From positions 13,702,796-13,766,795 of the forward strand of contig OW203722.1 in assembly GCA_934045075.1 (NCBI GenBank): a stretch of DNA of 64,000 nucleotides, given 5' to 3'. This document shows, one piece after another, positions 59,501 through 64,000 of this stretch. This stretch comes from Yponomeuta sedellus (Eukaryota; Arthropoda; Insecta; Lepidoptera; Yponomeutidae). The notes under the pieces are model-generated. The model searched no databases. It was not told where the DNA came from and saw only the letters and a list, made by a program, of their open reading frames with translations. The position numbers and the translations under genes were made by a program. Position 1 is the stretch's first letter; each line of letters begins with the position of its first letter.

Positions 59501-59675
59501 ATACGGTATATATTGTGTACTTAATACAGAGAGTATTGTAAAGAGGTTCGAAATGTCACTGATGTCGGTAAGTCGCCCATTAGCTCATTTGGGAGAGCGC
59601 TGGCACGGTTAGCCAGAGGTCGCGGGTTCGAGCCCCGGCATGTTTGGAATTTTTAGCCTCTAAATAGGTTTTTAA
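59501..59675 (+). mobile_element. tRNA-derived SINE with 16-bp TSD
   Basis: Flanked by the exact repeat AATAATTATATACTTA (59485-59500 and 59676-59691). The 5' part reads ACAGAGAGTATTGTAAAGAGG; the tRNA-like part has CGCCCATTAGCTCATTTGGG (box A) and GGGTTCGAGCCCCGGCATG (box B); the tail is TTTTTAGCCTCTAAATAGG. Same family as 25163, 25314, 35760 and 49246. Confidence 0.92.
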
Positions 59676-60001
59676 AATAATTATATACTTATATAATTGT
59701 TGTATAATTATATATATTAATACTTTTCATTCAAGTGGCTTTGGCCAATAAGCCTTTTTTCTTTCTTTTGTTATGGTGACAAAATAACATCTATTTTGTA
59801 ATTTTTTGGGTGGAGCTCTAAGTAAAGTTGTAGTATATGATTAAATAATCTTATCAATGTAATCGTTAATTGTTTTTAGTATAACGTTGAATCCGACTCG
59901 CACTAGACGGGTTTTTCTTTCAAGGTTCTCACTTGACATTGAATCACTCATCTCATACAGAGAAACGACTATAAAAATGATTTCGAAACACAAATAAAAA
60001 A

Positions 60002-60247
60002 TTACATTTGTCTATTGCCATCATGTTTACAGCATTTTCCTAATGCATTTGTGTGGTCTAATTCACAGCACACATGTCGGATGACGCATGACCGTCTCGG
60101 CGTGATGCCATTCAGTCTACGCGCCACGCCGGTCACTAGGTCACCAAGATGTTTGTTTAGCTTCTCGATCTGGTTCGATTCCCAGTAAGTAACATCTGTG
60201 ACATTGCTCTTGGTTTGGTAAACTGAAATTCCAAAACTGTTTGCATA
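60002..60247 (-). CDS. Candidate last exon of an unknown protein
   Basis: I do not recognise this. On the - strand a frame of good codon character reads VYQTKSNVTDVTYWESNQ, then IEKLNKHLGDLVTGVARRLN, then CVIRHVCCELD and ALGKCCKHDGNRQM, stop at 60002. The C-terminal part is Cys-rich (five Cys), basic, and preceded by an amphipathic-looking helix. A TTTCAG at its upstream edge would serve as splice acceptor. It could be the 3' exon of a secreted or DNA-binding host protein, or a chance frame. It is one of the few open frames in this half of the window that does not fall in an evident repeat. Confidence 0.3.
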   Translation of the reverse strand, partial: YANSFGISVYQTKSNVTDVTYWESNQIEKLNKHLGDLVTGVARRLNGITPRRSCVIRHVCCELDHTNALGKCCKHDGNRQM

Positions 60248-60579
60248 AAGTTCCGCTAAGACTATTACATTGCACAAACTCACGCTTGTATCTCGGAGGG
60301 GACGGCAGAGATTAATGTTTACTACTTGCCACGATTATGTGCCTTGGTATGAGCCTCTTTTGCTTCATCAACATTCAATAGTCGTCGCATGCACGCACAC
60401 CGATTTGGTTGTATCAGGAACTTTGGAACTTAGGAACTTTATATGGAACTTTGGTTGTATAAGGTACTTTTAACAGAACCACCATATCAAACAAAGGAAT
60501 CTCAAATTATAACATAAAAATCATAATTAAAACTTCTCGCCTTGCATTCCGAAAAGTTGAGATGAAGTAAGCAGAAACA

Positions 60580-60975
60580 CGTAATCTGTTCCGCGCTGCG
60601 AACTCTACGAAGCAGATTAAGTAAAACGTTAGGAGCGGAGCGCGCGTAACTAAGTTCCTGAGCCCGCCAACATTTCCGCCTCGCAGCCGCGACACGGGGC
60701 TTAGAGCGAGCAGCCTGGTGCATCTTCAAGAGTCGGCTCATTTATTTTATGCTAATAAGCCTGTGCTTAGCCGCGTAGCAGTCAGCAGTTCGCGGAGGAC
60801 GTTGCAGCGGCAGCGCTCGTCGAGGTAAGGGATGCAGGGCGGGCGCCGGGCGACGGGCGTCGGGCGGGCGGCGGGCGCCCCCAGTGCTGGCCGAGCCGTC
60901 GCCACGTGAGGTCGCCATCGCGCCGCTTCCGCCACGCGAGACCGTTGCGCCACCGCTGCCACCTAGCGCCCCTAA
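60580..60975 (+). promoter_or_regulatory. CpG-rich block with splice-donor-like site
   Basis: A sharp GC- and CpG-rich island in AT-rich surroundings. On the + strand GCTCGTCGAG is followed by GTAAGG at 60825, a good donor. An initiator-like TCAG lies about 70 bp upstream. It could be a promoter with a non-coding first exon. Open frames on the - strand here are low-complexity Arg/Pro/Ala readings that I do not trust. Confidence 0.3.
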
Positions 60976-63370
60976 ATACACGTTACATTAATTAAGTGTC
61001 GCGTGAACTGAAAACCAAATTGGGATGTTTACCTGTAAGCCGTTAGAGACGCACGATCACTGGTATGCCGTAGTTTGTCGCACGAGTAGAATAAGTTAAA
61101 AAGTTTATGTGTGCCTGTAAACAAAGGCAGGAGAATTCTCGATGAGAAGTTAATAAGAAAGTATGCTCTTTTTTATGTTAGGAAGCGAGGACTCTGTTTA
61201 CTCTTTTAAATTAATTCAGTGAACTTTTGCAGCGCAAACAGAGCGTTTCACATTTAATTTCCAATACGTCATAAGATAAATTTCATTTTCTTCGGTCATG
61301 CCGTCGCTCCAAACTTTTTCTGCAATAGTTTTTTGTCTCTAAATTTTATACATTTAAATTGAAGTACGGTTGAGGAAAAAAGCGAGGACAAGTTTTCAAA
61401 AATATTAATAAAATTCTAAGTAGATGGTAGTGCCTAAATCGGTATTTTAACTTTTTAGCTTTATCCTGTAACGGCAAGCTATGTATTTCGTATTTTCTAC
61501 TTGGATTATTAAAAACATTGTGGATCCTTAGAGCAGTTTTTTTAATCTGATGTGGATAGTGCAGTGGCAGATAAACATTACAATCAATTCTGAGTTTAAT
61601 CGCGAATACGTACTTTCTTCTATGACTGTACTTCTCCATCTTTGTACTCGTATATCTACATACTGTAATAACATGCATGAGTTTTTATTACAGACCGTGT
61701 GTTTGCTTTAACAGCTGGCTACCAATTTCGTAGTATATCAAAGGGTGGTTCAAGGCAACAGTAACGAAAAGTAAAGAACACACTGTTTCAGTTAGAATTT
61801 TAAATTAATTTCACTACCATTACGTGTGAACAGTCTTGCATTGAAATATCGTCGTGCATGCGCCGTGAACATTAGATCGGTTACGCTTTCGAATTTGACT
61901 TTCTACATAGAAATTATATTTTGTCATGAAACAACTTTACTTTGAACCGTTTTCAGGTTATTAGGTTATCACAGCAGAGTTTCCTTCGTGCACTATTGGG
62001 TAAGGCTCGTAAAAAGACAGCATCATTGCAGATTTCAGTTCGGTGAGCTAAACCAACTACATTTTTCCACGCCATTAACTTTCGTTGGTACTTACTGTCA
62101 CAAACGTTGTGTGAATATCGTCTTTATTTATATTTTCACGAATTTTATCTCGGTTTCGTTGAATTTTTAGGATTTGCTCTTTTCTATAATTATTATCACA
62201 TATTCTATTTAACATCTTAAAGCTCAACATTTCGAAAACGTTATTTGTTCGAAGATCGATATTGGACCCGCATAATTATGTATAAGAATCAGGAGTCACA
62301 TAAAACACAATTATTTTAAACATTTAGTTATTAGTTAATCTGTTAATAGAAACACACGTCTATAAAAATGAAAGTCCGCCTACAGAAGCTCTACCGGCTC
62401 ACAAAGTTCTCACAGAAAAAATATTAGTGACGAACTAGAACATAACATGAATACATTATTTCTATGGAATAATTAGACCATATTTTCAGACTGGACGTCA
62501 GCGGTAAGTTTCATCACAGCACACTGCCCGCCCCTGCCCCGCGCCGCTGGGCTTAATACTGTAAAAAAGAGAATTTATGCCGATCGCGCTGGGATCTGGC
62601 GAATCATTTGGCGTCCAAATATTGGCGCTAAAAAGCTTTTGCTGGAGCAATTCCACGCCTTATAAAATGTTCTACTGCGCAGGCACTCTGGATGTTATCT
62701 TTGTACGAATAACGCATCCAAATTGAGCGGATAAATTGAATTTTCGTGAATCACCATAATCAATTACGTGCGTAAGTATGGTGACACCCCTAAACGTATC
62801 GTCACTCTGTAGCGAACGTATCAATCATGCTCGACACCGTATATGTGAATATTTATTCTTGTTTGCTCGGCTGGAGAGCTCGTAGTGAACTGTCAGGCGA
62901 GGACAATATTGATGTTTGTCGCTGTTTAAATATTGTTCTGCAGATCCAGATTTATTTGAAGCACGAAATGAGCCCAGGCCTGTGTCTCAAAATGAAACTT
63001 ATGTGTGTGCCAAGTACATTCTCTTGTTCCTATCTGGCGTAAGCAGCTTTTCCTCATTATCCCACGTTTAGGTCAATTTGAGTCAAGCCTTCTGTTTTAT
63101 AAAAGTGTTCATGTTTGTACAATCTCATTATATATTAGGAAAAGGCAATTTGTGAACTACATTTTATTTTATTTGTTTGGTCTAGAGAACCGATCAAATG
63201 TTATGTGAAAGTAGAATAAAATAATTTTCGAGCTGGGTATTGTCATTGGCTAGGTAGGTACTTTAATCGTTTTCTGGTTTACACATGAGTTAAGGTTTAA
63301 ATCATGTATACAAGTACTTCTACTTACTTTTTTTTAGTTAGCCGTGTTTGTGTCTCACTGCCGGGCAAAG
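60976..63370. other. Unassigned sequence
   Basis: No supported gene. At 62490-62503 a 14-nt stretch lies between a TTTTCAG and a GTAAGT, a possible micro-exon. GC-richer sequence at 62520-62640 is not a recognised repeat. Confidence 0.4.
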
Positions 63371-63379
63371 CCCCAAGAT

Positions 63380-63690
63380 ATTCCATTCGCCGCTGTCTTG
63401 AGCAGTCATCTCCCATCCGACCTGTTCGATATCCGTCGCGTAGAACTCATTCAGTGGCAATTTTCCCCTATTTACCTGGGCGACTGACGGCCTGCCTAGT
63501 TCCACTTAAGTTTTGCAGTAACATCTTTAACATCAGCTGATTTGTTTCTGGAGCGGAGCGTGGTGTTTTGGATTCGCTCAATCCTTCTTACACCGAAGAT
63601 GCTGCGCTCCGTCGCCTGTGGGCAAACCTGGAGCATGGTCTTCTGTTCCACCTTCCACCTAAAAGCAGGCCTGAGCAAAGTCGGCTAGGA
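63380..63690 (-). pseudogene. RTE-type LINE reverse transcriptase, C-terminal scrap
   Basis: The - strand reads MLQVCPQATERSIFGVRRIE, then RIQNTTLRSRNKSADVKDV and AKLKWN, which follows the thumb/C-terminal segment of RTE-type LINE ORFs (the usual order is a MERSLLG-like motif, a basic R-I-R-N segment, then AKLKW). A stop follows AKLKWN, and GWEMTAQDSGEWN further downstream matches the family's usual last motif. Degenerate, with no 5' part. Confidence 0.65.
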
Positions 63691-63814
63691 TAATATCTTC
63701 AAAATTTAGTGATTATACACAATAAATAGTTTTAAGTCTTTTTTTAAAACATAAATAATGATCATGGAACATCACAACTTTACGTAATACGCGTGTATCC
63801 ATGTGAGGGGTAGG

Positions 63815-63900
63815 CAAATACCAAGGACGGACATTTGCCACAATCGTGACTGGTCACTTTCGCTTCATCAACGTTCATAAGTCGTTGCATGCACACCGGT
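63815..63900. repeat. Interspersed repeat fragment shared with 60325-60405
   Basis: CGCTTCATCAACGTTCATAAG and GTTGCATGCAC here match TGCTTCATCAACATTCAATAG and GTCGCATGCAC at about 60358. The left parts of both have TTGCCACAATCGTGA / TTGCCACGATTATGT. Confidence 0.55.
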
Positions 63901-64000
63901 GCTGGGTACTTTTTATCACAATTTTATTGCTCGTATGAACTTGAAACGTAGCAAATATATTAAAAAAAATCTGTTATATTCGTCTATTTATAGGTAGTCT

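Noticed and set aside
60742..60981. Two - strand open frames rich in Ala, Arg and Pro
   Set aside because: They follow from the CpG-rich composition, which removes stop codons. No domain and no conserved pattern.

Overview
The window looks like gene-poor, AT-rich insect nuclear DNA, most likely from a moth or butterfly. The reasons are its dense mix of mobile elements: an I-type LINE, a Ty3/gypsy-type LTR element, a mariner, a PIF/Harbinger element, tRNA-derived SINEs, and a 5S rRNA-derived SINE of a kind I recall being described from a noctuid moth (HaSE3). There is no operon structure, no rRNA operon, no CRISPR array and no convincing complete host gene. Almost every coding segment I can support belongs to a mobile element, and most are broken.

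Layout. 1-5.8 kb: a degenerate I-type LINE (ORF1 with zinc knuckles; ORF2 with endonuclease, reverse transcriptase and RNase H), its RNase H region split by a 5S-type SINE with an 11-bp target-site duplication. 6.66-10.03 kb: a non-coding mobile element of about 3.4 kb, with CCCGACTGCAG ends, a 429-bp hairpin at one end and repeated CTCF-like motifs inside; a second copy sits at 44.46-48.06 kb. 11.9-14.4 kb: three inverted-repeat elements, one inserted in an older SINE-like repeat. 15.88-18.83 kb: an LTR retrotransposon with two 200-bp LTRs that has lost protease, RT and RNase H. 19.1-20.5 kb: a decayed mariner. 21.0-22.6 kb: a 5S SINE split by a 1.2-kb element. 24-31 kb: mostly unassigned sequence with tRNA-derived SINEs.

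31.695-41.42 kb: a direct tandem duplication with a constant 4,877-bp spacing and no difference that I could see, each unit ending in a long (TATG)n tract. It is either very recent or an assembly error. 43.109-50.062 kb: a complete PIF/Harbinger element with 43-44 bp inverted repeats and a TTA target duplication. It encodes a MADF/BESS accessory protein in two exons on the + strand. The DDE transposase lies on the - strand inside the intron of that gene, and the second copy of the 3.4-kb element has inserted between the first and second catalytic aspartates. A tRNA-type SINE has landed at the 3' end of the MADF gene.

50-64 kb: scattered SINE and LINE remnants, several hairpins, a possible host exon near 60.0-60.25 kb (- strand), a CpG-rich block at 60.6-61.0 kb with a good splice donor, and an RTE-type LINE fragment at 63.4-63.7 kb.

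The best supported biology is a history of nested insertions, most of them dated relative to each other by target-site duplications. The points most worth following up are the nested two-gene Harbinger, the CTCF-like arrays carried by an unassigned repeat family, the hairpin that is flipped between the two copies of that family, and the microsatellite-bounded duplication.
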